This document shows, one piece after another, positions 48,463 to 57,094 of a DNA stretch of 64,000 nucleotides (position 1 is its first letter; each line of letters starts with the position of its first letter). The DNA lies in the NCBI RefSeq assembly GCF_003384035.1, contig NZ_QQAK01000012.1, positions 62,001 through 126,000 of the forward strand, given 5' to 3'. The notes under the pieces are model-generated. The model did not search any database and was not told where the DNA came from. It saw only the letters and a list, made by a program, of their open reading frames with translations. This DNA is from Sporosarcina sp. BI001-red. GTDB lineage: Bacteria; Bacillota; Bacilli; Bacillales_A; Planococcaceae. The position numbers and the translations under genes are program-made.

Positions 48463-50187
48463 ATGCTGATAAATCCACGTAAGCAGTGGATAGCTTTTTT
48501 ACTCTGGCTATTAGTGGTGCCTACTACGCTGTTTGTAGTATATAATTTGTTTCCATTTAAAGAAATTGACATTTGGTTTATTTTGTTCAATTTTATCATG
48601 TTAATTATAGCGACGAGCGTTTCTTTCCAACTATTTTCTATAAGTATTTCATTGGAAAGATGGATAATTTTCGTAGTGTTTTTTCAATACGGTCTTTTTG
48701 CCGAAATGATATTCATGCAGCTTGCTATCCTTATCTTACTTGTGATCCAAAAGTCCAGTTTGCCGGCGTTTTACAGGTTCACAACGAATTCACTTATGTT
48801 TGCAATCGTATCCGTATTAAGTGCGTTTTCTTTTCATTTTGCGGGAGGAAGAATCGGTGAAATGGGACCATGGAGCTTCTTATTAGCGGCAACCGTGTAT
48901 GCCATCTCATATTCCGTCATTAACAGCTTGGTTTTATATAGCATTATGAAAATGGAAAGATCATCAACTGAGAAATTTCGACAAGTAGCGCTGTGGGATT
49001 TTGCGACGACAATGGTCGTATTGCCTTTAGCTGTCGCATACAGTTTGCTCACATACCAACTAGGTGAACTCTCCGTATTATTGCTGGGTGTACCTTTTTT
49101 ACTCATCCTCTTAATTGTTCGCAGGTATGCATTTTCTGGTGAATTTAACAAGAAACTTTCTTCAGCTGTTGAAATTGGCCATGAACTAACTGAAAGTCTT
49201 AGTACAGGCGAAGTTATTAGAATTTTCACGGAAAAGATTCGTGGTGTTGTAAATTATGACCAAGCGTATATACTTGATATTCGTAAGGGTATTCAGTTTG
49301 AAATGTTAGCGTGTTCAGAAGCTGGTATCGTCTCAAAGGAACCTCAGTTTTTCAATTATAATAATGAAGCGATTCCCACATTATCACCAAATATAATTAA
49401 GATATATGGGTCGAGCAAGGAAGTTAAGAAGCTCGAACACCTTCAATTTAGTACAGCTGTCCAAAGTGTTATGGTCGCTCCTATTATTCGGGCAGGAAAC
49501 TTAGAAGGCTATTTGCTTATGACTTCTTTCAGGAAAAATTTCTTTGAAGAATTAGATAAAAAAATGATTGATTTGCTGACCGGGTATTTTGAAACCTCGA
49601 TATTGAAAGCATTTCACTATGAACGGACGATAGAAAAGAGTGAAAAGTGCGGTCTCACTAATCTTTACAATTTCCGTTATTTAACAAAGAAACTTAGTGA
49701 TGAACTTAGTCTCTTCCATGAACAAGAGATTTCAAGTCTTTCTGCCATCATTTTAGACATCGATCATTTCAAATCTATTAATGATACATATGGACATCAG
49801 AGCGGGAATGACATCTTATGTACATTCGCGCAAATTCTAAAAATGTACGAGACAGATGGACGGACACTGGCTCGTTACGGTGGAGAAGAATTTGTCTTAC
49901 TCCTTCCTGATTTCACAAAAGAGGAAGCCGTTTCTCTTGCTGAACGAATTCGTAAAGAGGTCGAAGCGTACACGTTTATGATCAAGCCGGACTTATCCGA
50001 TGAAAACTTGACAATCGGTATCAAGTTGACTGTAAGCCTAGGGGTTTCTTCAATACCAGAAGATACACAATCAGATAGTAGCTTGCTTAGAAATGCAGAT
50101 CGTGCTCTTTATATCGGAGGGAAGCAGGCAGGAAGAAATCGAGTCGGTGTATATGAAGGAGAACTGTCGGAACCGCTGAAAATCTAA
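48463..50187 (+). CDS. Membrane GAF-GGDEF diguanylate cyclase 2
   Basis: 574 aa, tandem paralogue of the preceding gene with the same order: about seven membrane segments, GAF domain, GGDEF domain with LDIDHFKSINDTYGHQSGN and RYGGEEFVLLLPDF. Predicted active cyclase, again without an RxxD I-site. GAAGGAGG precedes ATG 48463, 25 bases after the first cyclase. A terminator separates it from the pilus genes. Confidence 0.92.
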   Translation: MLINPRKQWIAFLLWLLVVPTTLFVVYNLFPFKEIDIWFILFNFIMLIIATSVSFQLFSISISLERWIIFVVFFQYGLFAEMIFMQLAILILLVIQKSSLPAFYRFTTNSLMFAIVSVLSAFSFHFAGGRIGEMGPWSFLLAATVYAISYSVINSLVLYSIMKMERSSTEKFRQVALWDFATTMVVLPLAVAYSLLTYQLGELSVLLLGVPFLLILLIVRRYAFSGEFNKKLSSAVEIGHELTESLSTGEVIRIFTEKIRGVVNYDQAYILDIRKGIQFEMLACSEAGIVSKEPQFFNYNNEAIPTLSPNIIKIYGSSKEVKKLEHLQFSTAVQSVMVAPIIRAGNLEGYLLMTSFRKNFFEELDKKMIDLLTGYFETSILKAFHYERTIEKSEKCGLTNLYNFRYLTKKLSDELSLFHEQEISSLSAIILDIDHFKSINDTYGHQSGNDILCTFAQILKMYETDGRTLARYGGEEFVLLLPDFTKEEAVSLAERIRKEVEAYTFMIKPDLSDENLTIGIKLTVSLGVSSIPEDTQSDSSLLRNADRALYIGGKQAGRNRVGVYEGELSEPLKI

Positions 50188-50206
50188 AAGGAAATAACTT
50201 GACGTA

Positions 50207-50231
50207 AAGGCTGCCATGGCAGTCTTTTTTT
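50207..50231 (+). terminator. Terminator after the GGDEF pair
   Basis: AAGGCTGCC/GGCAGTCTT stem with a two-base loop, T7. Confidence 0.75.
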
Positions 50232-50255
50232 GTAACATTTATGTTTACAACCCTA

Positions 50256-50284
50256 TTGAACTCAAAGGTTCACTCCGTTATGCT
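50256..50284 (+). promoter_or_regulatory. Putative SigA promoter of the pilus operon
   Basis: -35 TTGAAC, 17-bp spacer, -10 TATGCT, 40 bases before the first prepilin gene. Confidence 0.65.
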
Positions 50285-50323
50285 AGAGTTAGGAAAAAGG
50301 AACGAAAAGGGGTGTGAGAATTA

Positions 50324-50755
50324 GTGAGTAAAAGGAAAACCACTGATGAGTCTGGACTGACTTTAGTTGAAATTCTCGCATCACTTGTGATATTAGGCAT
50401 TGTTTTTGTTGCATTTATGACGATATTTCCTCAAATGACTCTTTTTAATAATAGAACTGAAACGAAGTTGGAGACTATGAATGAGGCACGGATTGTGCTG
50501 GAGGAATATAAGGATATGAAATGGAAGGAAACTGTTTTATCTGAAGCACGATTTAAGAGTGACGGAGATTGGTGGACAGAGACACCGGATAATGCACCGA
50601 ATGCGATAATAAAGATTAAAAAAACTCCTGATGAAGGACCACCTATAACCTCGGAACTAAAACCAGGCGTTGTCAGATTACATAAGTTGCACGTAAAGCT
50701 GATGAAAGATGATAGGATCATCAGCGAATCGTTTGGATATATCCAAGTGAAGTAA
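50324..50755 (+). CDS. Type IV prepilin, minor (PilV-like)
   Basis: 143 aa. Short basic leader then the class III prepilin signature G|LTLVEILASLVILGIVFVAF with Glu5 present, so it should be cut by the prepilin peptidase at the end of this cluster. The soluble part is about 110 residues. GTG start behind GGGGTGTGAG. First gene of the pilus operon. Minor pilins are thought to prime fibre assembly. The PilV label is by position and length. Confidence 0.85.
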   Translation: MSKRKTTDESGLTLVEILASLVILGIVFVAFMTIFPQMTLFNNRTETKLETMNEARIVLEEYKDMKWKETVLSEARFKSDGDWWTETPDNAPNAIIKIKKTPDEGPPITSELKPGVVRLHKLHVKLMKDDRIISESFGYIQVK

Positions 50756-50774
50756 CTTTAAGGGGCATTCAATT

Positions 50775-51200
50775 ATGAAAGACAATCAGTCAGGTATGAC
50801 TCTTGTTGAATTACTTGCTGTTTTAGTATTAATCTCTCTCGTAACAGGAATTATTTGGACGACAATGAGCATTAGTATGAAACATAATTCAGTAGAAACT
50901 ACAAAATTACAATTACAGCAAGAAGCGAATGCGGTTATAACTAAGCTTCAACGAGAACATCGCGTTAGGGAATGTTATAACCTCAATATTGAAGAACATG
51001 AAATCACTATTACTAACTGTGAGGATCAACCAGCTTTTAAAGAGATTTTAGGAAATGAATTTAAGTACGGACCTTTTATGAATAGAAAAATTCAACCCAA
51101 AAAGGGCAATACACGGTTCAATCTTGAAGTGACAGACTTAACGAATCCTAAGTTAACCGTTACAGTGCCTACAGAAATAACAAGGTATAAAAGTGAGTGA
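50775..51200 (+). CDS. Type IV prepilin, minor (PilW/PulJ-like)
   Basis: 141 aa. Leader MKDNQSG followed by MTLVELLAVLVLISLVTGII with Glu5, then a soluble domain with two cysteines (RVRECYNLN and ITNCEDQ) that could form a disulfide outside the cell. Overlaps or abuts the next gene, indicating coupling. Confidence 0.85.
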   Translation: MKDNQSGMTLVELLAVLVLISLVTGIIWTTMSISMKHNSVETTKLQLQQEANAVITKLQREHRVRECYNLNIEEHEITITNCEDQPAFKEILGNEFKYGPFMNRKIQPKKGNTRFNLEVTDLTNPKLTVTVPTEITRYKSE

Positions 51201-51216
51201 GAAAGGCTGGAAGCAT

Positions 51217-52632
51217 ATGCAGCATACGAAAAACGAACGTGGATATGCATTATTAATCGTTTTGCTTCTGATAGTGTTCATCACCACTTTTGCAGCGGTA
51301 TTCCTAAGAGGTAGCATTAGTAATGCAAAACAAGAGAAAGTAGTCGATAATAGTCACTTAACGGTGGTAGCTGCTGAAGCCGGAGTAGATTATTATAAAA
51401 CGCTTTATAGCAATGAATACTTTAACAAAGTGAAAATTATTGAAGAACAGGCAAAAACTTATTTACAATCACTATTAATTGATAATAAAGGCAAAATTAG
51501 AAACGCAACGCCGGAAGATTATCTTAAAACAAGGAAGTACTCTGCTGAATTGTTAAAAGGATATCTAGTTGATAAGAGGTTTTCGGAAACATCAAAAAGC
51601 TTGCCAGCTGAAAAAAGTGTTTTTATATTTGAACTGAATGAAAAAAAACCTATAGACATTCGAATACAGGGAAATGGAATTTCAGTGTTAGTAATTGGCA
51701 ATGTAATCGGAAGAGATCTATCCACTACACAAATAAACACTCTTGCATTTAAACAAACTTTTATGATTCCTTCATTTGATCCTGCTGATAATGGTGGTAA
51801 TACTAATACAGGAATAGGGGATTGGAGTTATCCAAGTAATCCTTCTTCAACCACCTGTCCTGATAAGTCTAAAATAGAAGATGGAAATTGTTTTATTCAA
51901 AATGAAAAAGTAAAAGAAATCGAAGACTCCACTATCTATTTCCCTAATGGCTATACGTATACAAAAGACCAAGACTTCGAAATCGAAGACTCCAAAGTAT
52001 ATGTAAAAGGCAATTTGAGAATTGAAAAAGGTGATCTTGAAGTAGAAGATTCCTTTCTAGCTGTTGAAGGATCCGTATATGTTGGAGAAAAAATTGAAAT
52101 CGAAGATTCACAAGTTTTTATTAAAAATGATGTGGAAGCAATCGATGAAATTGATATTGAAGATTCTACTTTAAAAATTGGCGGATCTTTGAACGCTAAA
52201 GACGATTTGGAAGTGGAAGATTCCTATGTGGAAATAGGTGGATCCCTTAATGTTGCAAAAGAGTTTGAGCTGGAAGACTCAAAGATGATTGTTAAAGGTA
52301 GCGCGGCACTTAGAGGGGAAGTTGAAATAGAAGATTCTATGCTTTTTGTAGGTGGTGCATTGCACATGAGCGGGAATCAAATGAAAATCAAGGATAATTC
52401 TAAAGTGTGTGTAGCAGGTTCTTTACAAATAGATAAAAAAGTGAGTGTTTCTTCTTCTAGCTACATATATCATGTCGGAGCTTTTGCATACTTTGGAGGA
52501 GGGACGCCAAGTTTGCAAATCAAGCAACTTTCACTTGATGAATTTAATAAAAGATGTTCAGTTATCTCTGCACCAACTCCGGAGACGGGTATTAAATGGC
52601 CGTCCCCATCTATCGACGTTTCGTATCAATAA
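51217..52632 (+). CDS. PilX-like minor pilin with 19-residue repeat domain
   Basis: 471 aa from ATG 51217. A GTG at 51193, overlapping the previous gene, would add eight residues. The N-terminus NERGYALLIVLLLIVF is PilX-type: a prepilin-like helix without Glu5. A ~180-residue middle region is followed by eight copies of [IVL]EDS at intervals of 21, 20, 19, 19, 19, 19 and 19 residues (nucleotides ~51916-52400), each followed by a beta-type stretch such as KIGGSLNAKDDLEV. This pattern predicts a right-handed beta-solenoid. A tail with one or two Cys follows. Probably an exposed tip or adhesin-like pilin. Confidence 0.8.
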   Translation: MQHTKNERGYALLIVLLLIVFITTFAAVFLRGSISNAKQEKVVDNSHLTVVAAEAGVDYYKTLYSNEYFNKVKIIEEQAKTYLQSLLIDNKGKIRNATPEDYLKTRKYSAELLKGYLVDKRFSETSKSLPAEKSVFIFELNEKKPIDIRIQGNGISVLVIGNVIGRDLSTTQINTLAFKQTFMIPSFDPADNGGNTNTGIGDWSYPSNPSSTTCPDKSKIEDGNCFIQNEKVKEIEDSTIYFPNGYTYTKDQDFEIEDSKVYVKGNLRIEKGDLEVEDSFLAVEGSVYVGEKIEIEDSQVFIKNDVEAIDEIDIEDSTLKIGGSLNAKDDLEVEDSYVEIGGSLNVAKEFELEDSKMIVKGSAALRGEVEIEDSMLFVGGALHMSGNQMKIKDNSKVCVAGSLQIDKKVSVSSSSYIYHVGAFAYFGGGTPSLQIKQLSLDEFNKRCSVISAPTPETGIKWPSPSIDVSYQ

Positions 52633-52649
52633 ATTAACGGGGGTACCAC

Positions 52650-52889
52650 ATGACACCATATATACTACTACTCATAATTGCATTGATAACTTATGCGGTC
52701 GTATTTTGGCTTACCGGATCAGGTCGCTTGCCATCTATTGCTCACTGGATTGTCCTCCTCGGAACATCTACAGCTTTCCTAGCAATGCTAGTTTCCAAGA
52801 CGATGTCATTATGGTACGCGATGCTCGTTATTCTAGCGATGTCCTTTGCAATGGCAGTTTTACTTGCGAAGCGCTATGAAGCGAAATAA
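52650..52889 (+). CDS. Small membrane protein in pilus operon (79 aa)
   Basis: Three hydrophobic segments with almost no loops (YILLLIIALITYAVVFWLTG, HWIVLLGTSTAFLAMLV, WYAMLVILAMSFAMAVLLA) and a short basic end. Preceded by GGGGGTACC, co-directional and 17 bases after the repeat pilin. Family not recognised. A structural or regulatory pilus role is only suggested by context. Confidence 0.7.
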   Translation: MTPYILLLIIALITYAVVFWLTGSGRLPSIAHWIVLLGTSTAFLAMLVSKTMSLWYAMLVILAMSFAMAVLLAKRYEAK

Positions 52890-52934
52890 TATGATTTTAC
52901 TTATCAACAAATTTAAAAGGGAGGCGTCCAGAAC

Positions 52935-54359
52935 ATGGGGAATCGAACGGTTATAACGTATTTTATTAGCATCTTGGGCGCTTCTTTATTGTTTTTTGGA
53001 CTCGCGTCTGCAGGAACGTTTGCTGCGGATAACCTACTCTTTGGTAAACGATTTGGAGAACATACATATGCAGGTCCTTTTAACTTGTCTAAACAGACAG
53101 ACAAAGAAGCAGTCATTAAATTGAGATCCGATCTATTAGGAATGCAGGATAAGTTGCAAGCAGAATTACTCTATCAAGATGCGACAATCCCATTACCTCC
53201 TGAATTAGTCCATTACAATCCTTCCGCTACCATCGAACAAGCTACATCTGAAGCGGAGAATTCCCTAATCGCAACGGTTTCAGAGGATGGACTTCAGACG
53301 GTGCTGAAGCAACAATTACCGATGCTGTCTTTCAGTAATTCCGAAGTCCACGCGCTCGCAATGGGGATCAGTGAGAAGTTAGAATCAGGAATCATGCCAC
53401 AAACAATTATTTTGACTGACTATCTTGAATCGACACAAACAACTACTGAAATTGCATCAGCCTCTACAAAAGTTGAGGGTTTTACTGCTTCTATGCTTGA
53501 TTTAATCAGTGAGTTAGACGGAAGCGAAATCGTGCCGAAAACCCCATTTTCTCTTCTTGAATTCATCGACACTACACAGCCTGGATTATTAGACGAAGAT
53601 GAACTCACGATCCTCGCGTCGACTCTGTATCGTGCTTCCTTACAGACAAACTTCTGGATTGAAGATCGTACAATACGTCGTGCACTGACACAGGGCGTGG
53701 AAGCTGGATTTGAATCGGCAATTAATGCACAACTGGGCTTAGATTACGTGATGACGAACCCCAATTACACGTCATATACACTGCGGGCTAAGTGGGAAAG
53801 TGGATCATTAAACATTGCTATTGAAGGTATGCCTCTGCGTTATGAATACAAGCCATACGTGGCGGAAACGAATCGATTCAACCCCAAGACTGTTGTTCAC
53901 TATAGTGAAGATTTATCACGTGGACAAGTCCGCATTGCTGATCCTGGTTCGGACGGATTCGAAATTATTGTGCAGCGTAAAATCACTGAAGATGGATCAT
54001 TGCTAACTACTGAACCCGTATCAGAAGATTTTTACCCGCCGGTTTCCAGGGTCGAACAACGGCCGTTAGTTGAAGCTAATACGAATTCGGGAAGTGAACC
54101 CGGAGCTGATCCCACTCAGAACAATGGAGTGGGGAATAATTCGGATTCCTCATCGGACAATGGTAATTCGAGTCCAGGAAATGATGCGAGTAACAAGCCA
54201 GATTCAAGTGGAGATTCTTCGAATGGTGAGAAACCTTCAGGAAGTAACAAACCATCTAAAAATCCAGGTGATTCTGCAGAACCGGATGATGGTAAGACGA
54301 CACCGATGCCTGGTGATGATGACTATTTGTACGACAAAGGCGGTAATTTGATCAAGTAA
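52935..54359 (+). CDS. VanW-like extracytoplasmic protein
   Basis: 474 aa. N-terminal membrane anchor (TYFISILGASLLFFGLASA), an extracytoplasmic region with LFGKRFGEHTYAGPFN, a divergent VanW-type segment (LTILASTLYRASLQTNFWI, YTLRAKWESGSLNIAIEG) and a G5-like stretch (VHYSEDLSRGQVRIADPG). The conserved Cys of the usual VanW CQVSSTLYNA motif is missing. The last ~95 residues are Ser/Asn/Gly/Pro-rich, wall-spanning in character. Located inside the pilus operon, so a role in passing the fibre through the cell wall is conceivable but unproven. Confidence 0.75.
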   Translation: MGNRTVITYFISILGASLLFFGLASAGTFAADNLLFGKRFGEHTYAGPFNLSKQTDKEAVIKLRSDLLGMQDKLQAELLYQDATIPLPPELVHYNPSATIEQATSEAENSLIATVSEDGLQTVLKQQLPMLSFSNSEVHALAMGISEKLESGIMPQTIILTDYLESTQTTTEIASASTKVEGFTASMLDLISELDGSEIVPKTPFSLLEFIDTTQPGLLDEDELTILASTLYRASLQTNFWIEDRTIRRALTQGVEAGFESAINAQLGLDYVMTNPNYTSYTLRAKWESGSLNIAIEGMPLRYEYKPYVAETNRFNPKTVVHYSEDLSRGQVRIADPGSDGFEIIVQRKITEDGSLLTTEPVSEDFYPPVSRVEQRPLVEANTNSGSEPGADPTQNNGVGNNSDSSSDNGNSSPGNDASNKPDSSGDSSNGEKPSGSNKPSKNPGDSAEPDDGKTTPMPGDDDYLYDKGGNLIK

Positions 54360-54384
54360 CACCCGGTTTGGAGGGGGATTTTCA

Positions 54385-56040
54385 ATGGCTGCACCACGTA
54401 AAAGATTAGGGGATTTATTGGTCGAGTCAGGGCTTATTACAGATGCTCAGCTCGACATGGCATTAGCGGAAAAGCCAAGGGATCAGCGTCTCGGCGATGC
54501 ATTGCTGGGGCGGGGTTATATTACAGAACAACAACTCATTGAAGTATTGGAATTCCAACTTGGGATTCCTCATATCAATTTGTTCCGTTATCCGTTTGAT
54601 CCAAAATTATTCAATATTGTGCCCAAGGATTTCGCAAAGCGGAACTTGCTGGTTCCTTTAAAAGCAGATGGTGATCGATTATTTGTTGCGATGAGCGACC
54701 CTATGGACTATTTGACGATTGAAGATCTGCGCTTATCAACCGGTTTTCATATTGAAACGGCTATCGCTTCAAAGGATGATATTTTACGGACGATTTCCAA
54801 GTATTATGAAGACGAATCATTTGAAGACATCTTCATTGATCAACCAGAAGAAACGAAACAGCAAGAAGAATTGACAGACCTCGATTCCCCTATTGTTCGT
54901 TTGGTGAACCAGTTGATGGTATCTGCTGTTGCCCAAAAAGCGAGTGATATCCATTTGGACCCTCAAGAAAATGAACTCGTAATCCGTTATCGATTGGACG
55001 GCATGTTGAAAACGGAACGTGTTCTTCCTAAGCATATGCAAGGCATGTTAACGGCGCGGATTAAGATTCTCGCAAATTTGGATATTACAGAACAGCGTTT
55101 ACCGCAGGATGGACGAATTAAGACAACGATCGATTTCCGACCAATCGACTTGCGGGTTTCGACATTACCGACTATTTTCGGCGAAAAAATCGTCATGCGA
55201 ATATTGGACTTAAGTAGTTCTCTAAGCGATTTGAAAAAACTCGGATTCAATCCACTGAACTTGGAACGTTTTTTGGAAGAAATCAATCGACCGAACGGCA
55301 TTGTGCTCATTTCTGGACCGACGGGGTCTGGTAAATCATCTACGCTGTATGCGGCGCTCAATAAATTGAACAACGAAGAAGTCAACATTATTACCGTTGA
55401 AGATCCCGTGGAATACCAGCTTTCTGGTGTGAATCAAATCCAAGTGAATCAGAACGTTGGGTTGACATTCGCCACAGGGTTACGGTCAATTTTGCGTCAA
55501 GATCCCGACATTGTCATGGTTGGTGAGATACGAGATCGGGATACGGTGGAGATTGCAATAAGAGCTTCTCTGACAGGACACTTAGTACTCAGTACAATCC
55601 ACACGAACGATTCCGTTGCATCTATCACTCGCTTGCTCGATATGGGTGTGGAACCGTTTCTGGTTACGGCATCTCTCAACGCAGTAGTGGCGCAACGTCT
55701 CATTCGAAAAGTGTGTAGGGATTGTGGGAAGAAAATGCCTGCATCGGAACGGGAGCAGGAGATTTTTTCGAAACGCGGAATGACTATTACGGATATTAAC
55801 CGGGGATCAGGGTGTGCTGCTTGTAATATGACCGGCTATCGAGGACGCGTTGCAATTCACGAAGTATTGCTAATTGACGATGCCATGCGTGAATTGATTA
55901 ACAGTAATGCAACTCCTGCTAGAATGCGTGAAGCTGCGGTCAACAGTGGAACGATCTTTTTAATCGATGATGGACTGGATAAAGTGATACAAGGGCTAAC
56001 AACAACGGAAGAAGTACTCCGCGTTGCGTTGCCTGAATGA
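54385..56040 (+). CDS. pilB: Type IV pilus extension ATPase PilB
   Basis: 551-aa hexameric ATPase driving pilin polymerisation from the cytoplasm. The N-terminal MshEN domain (1-145) holds two c-di-GMP-type motifs: 7-30 (RLGDLL...L..K, final Gln replaced by Lys) and 35-58 (RLGDAL...LEFQ). The ATPase core has Walker A SGPTGSGKSSTL, Asp box DITEQRLPQDGRI, Walker B DPDIVMVGEIRD and His box TGHLVLSTIHTND. A zinc tetracysteine CRDCGKK...CAAC follows. GGAGGGGG precedes the ATG. Confidence 0.95.
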   Translation: MAAPRKRLGDLLVESGLITDAQLDMALAEKPRDQRLGDALLGRGYITEQQLIEVLEFQLGIPHINLFRYPFDPKLFNIVPKDFAKRNLLVPLKADGDRLFVAMSDPMDYLTIEDLRLSTGFHIETAIASKDDILRTISKYYEDESFEDIFIDQPEETKQQEELTDLDSPIVRLVNQLMVSAVAQKASDIHLDPQENELVIRYRLDGMLKTERVLPKHMQGMLTARIKILANLDITEQRLPQDGRIKTTIDFRPIDLRVSTLPTIFGEKIVMRILDLSSSLSDLKKLGFNPLNLERFLEEINRPNGIVLISGPTGSGKSSTLYAALNKLNNEEVNIITVEDPVEYQLSGVNQIQVNQNVGLTFATGLRSILRQDPDIVMVGEIRDRDTVEIAIRASLTGHLVLSTIHTNDSVASITRLLDMGVEPFLVTASLNAVVAQRLIRKVCRDCGKKMPASEREQEIFSKRGMTITDINRGSGCAACNMTGYRGRVAIHEVLLIDDAMRELINSNATPARMREAAVNSGTIFLIDDGLDKVIQGLTTTEEVLRVALPE

Positions 56041-56051
56041 GGAGGGAAATC

Positions 56052-57092
56052 ATGATGAAACAACAGATCGATGAGTTACTGACGAAAGCGGTTGAACTTC
56101 ATGCCTCTGACATTCACATGACGATTGACTCTCCACCGGTCTTTCGGATTAATGGTGATTTGAAGCGTTTTGGGAGTGATGATTTAGATGAACAGTTTAC
56201 AATGGGCGTCGCAGAAGCAACAGTTCCTGATAAGTTATTCACTGCATTTAGGGAACAAGGTCAGATTGACTATTCGTATGAAGTTCCGAACGTTGCACGA
56301 TTTCGTGTGAATGCGTTCCAGCAGCGCGGTGTGACATCACTAGCGTTCCGTACAATTCCTACAGATATCCCGACAATTGAGTCTTTGCAAATGCCAGGTA
56401 TCTTAAAATCTCTGGCAGACACAAAGCAAGGGCTTATTCTTGTGACTGGACCGACGGGATCGGGTAAGTCCACAACGTTAGCATCGATGATTGACTATTT
56501 AAATCAGGCCTCAAGAAAGCATATTTTAACGCTAGAAGACCCGATCGAGTATATGCATAGTCATGGTTCGAGTCTCATCGACCAACGGGAAGTCGGTTTT
56601 GACACAGATTCGTTCGCAGATGGTCTGCGTGCTGCATTGCGTCAAGATCCAGACGTCATTCTTGTGGGTGAGATGCGGGATTTGGAGACGATTTCAACTG
56701 CGATTACAGCTGCAGAAACCGGGCATCTAGTACTGGCTACACTTCATACGTGGAGTGCTGCATCGACAATCGACCGGATTATTGACGTGTTCCCTCATGG
56801 CCAACAAGCTCAAATTCGTGTCCAGCTCGCGGGTGTGTTAACTGCAGTGTTATCTCAAAGGCTGTTACCAACTAAGGATCGCTCAGGTAGACGAGCTGTG
56901 ACGGAACTGATGATTAAAAATGCTGCAATCGCAAACTTGATCCGATCAGAAAAGGTTCATCAGATCCCGAACGTCATTCAAACGAATCGAGCAGCTGGGA
57001 TGCATATGATGAGCACGTCTATTAAAGAGCTATTAGATGGCGGAGTGATCAGTTATGATGTCGCTGAGCCATACCTGCAGGAGGAATCTTAA
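56052..57092 (+). CDS. pilT: Type IV pilus retraction ATPase PilT
   Basis: 346-aa ATPase that depolymerises the pilus, giving twitching or DNA uptake force. Start of domain LHASDIHMTIDSPPVFRING, Walker A TGPTGSGKSTTLAS, Walker B DPDVILVGEMRD, His box TGHLVLATLHTWSA, and the PilT-specific AIRNLIRE-like motif as AIANLIRSEKVHQ. ATG 56052 is chosen because GAGGAGGGA lies upstream. The frame from 56037 overlaps pilB and includes the ribosome site itself. Presence of PilT indicates a retractable pilus. Confidence 0.95.
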   Translation: MMKQQIDELLTKAVELHASDIHMTIDSPPVFRINGDLKRFGSDDLDEQFTMGVAEATVPDKLFTAFREQGQIDYSYEVPNVARFRVNAFQQRGVTSLAFRTIPTDIPTIESLQMPGILKSLADTKQGLILVTGPTGSGKSTTLASMIDYLNQASRKHILTLEDPIEYMHSHGSSLIDQREVGFDTDSFADGLRAALRQDPDVILVGEMRDLETISTAITAAETGHLVLATLHTWSAASTIDRIIDVFPHGQQAQIRVQLAGVLTAVLSQRLLPTKDRSGRRAVTELMIKNAAIANLIRSEKVHQIPNVIQTNRAAGMHMMSTSIKELLDGGVISYDVAEPYLQEES

Positions 57093-57094
57093 TC

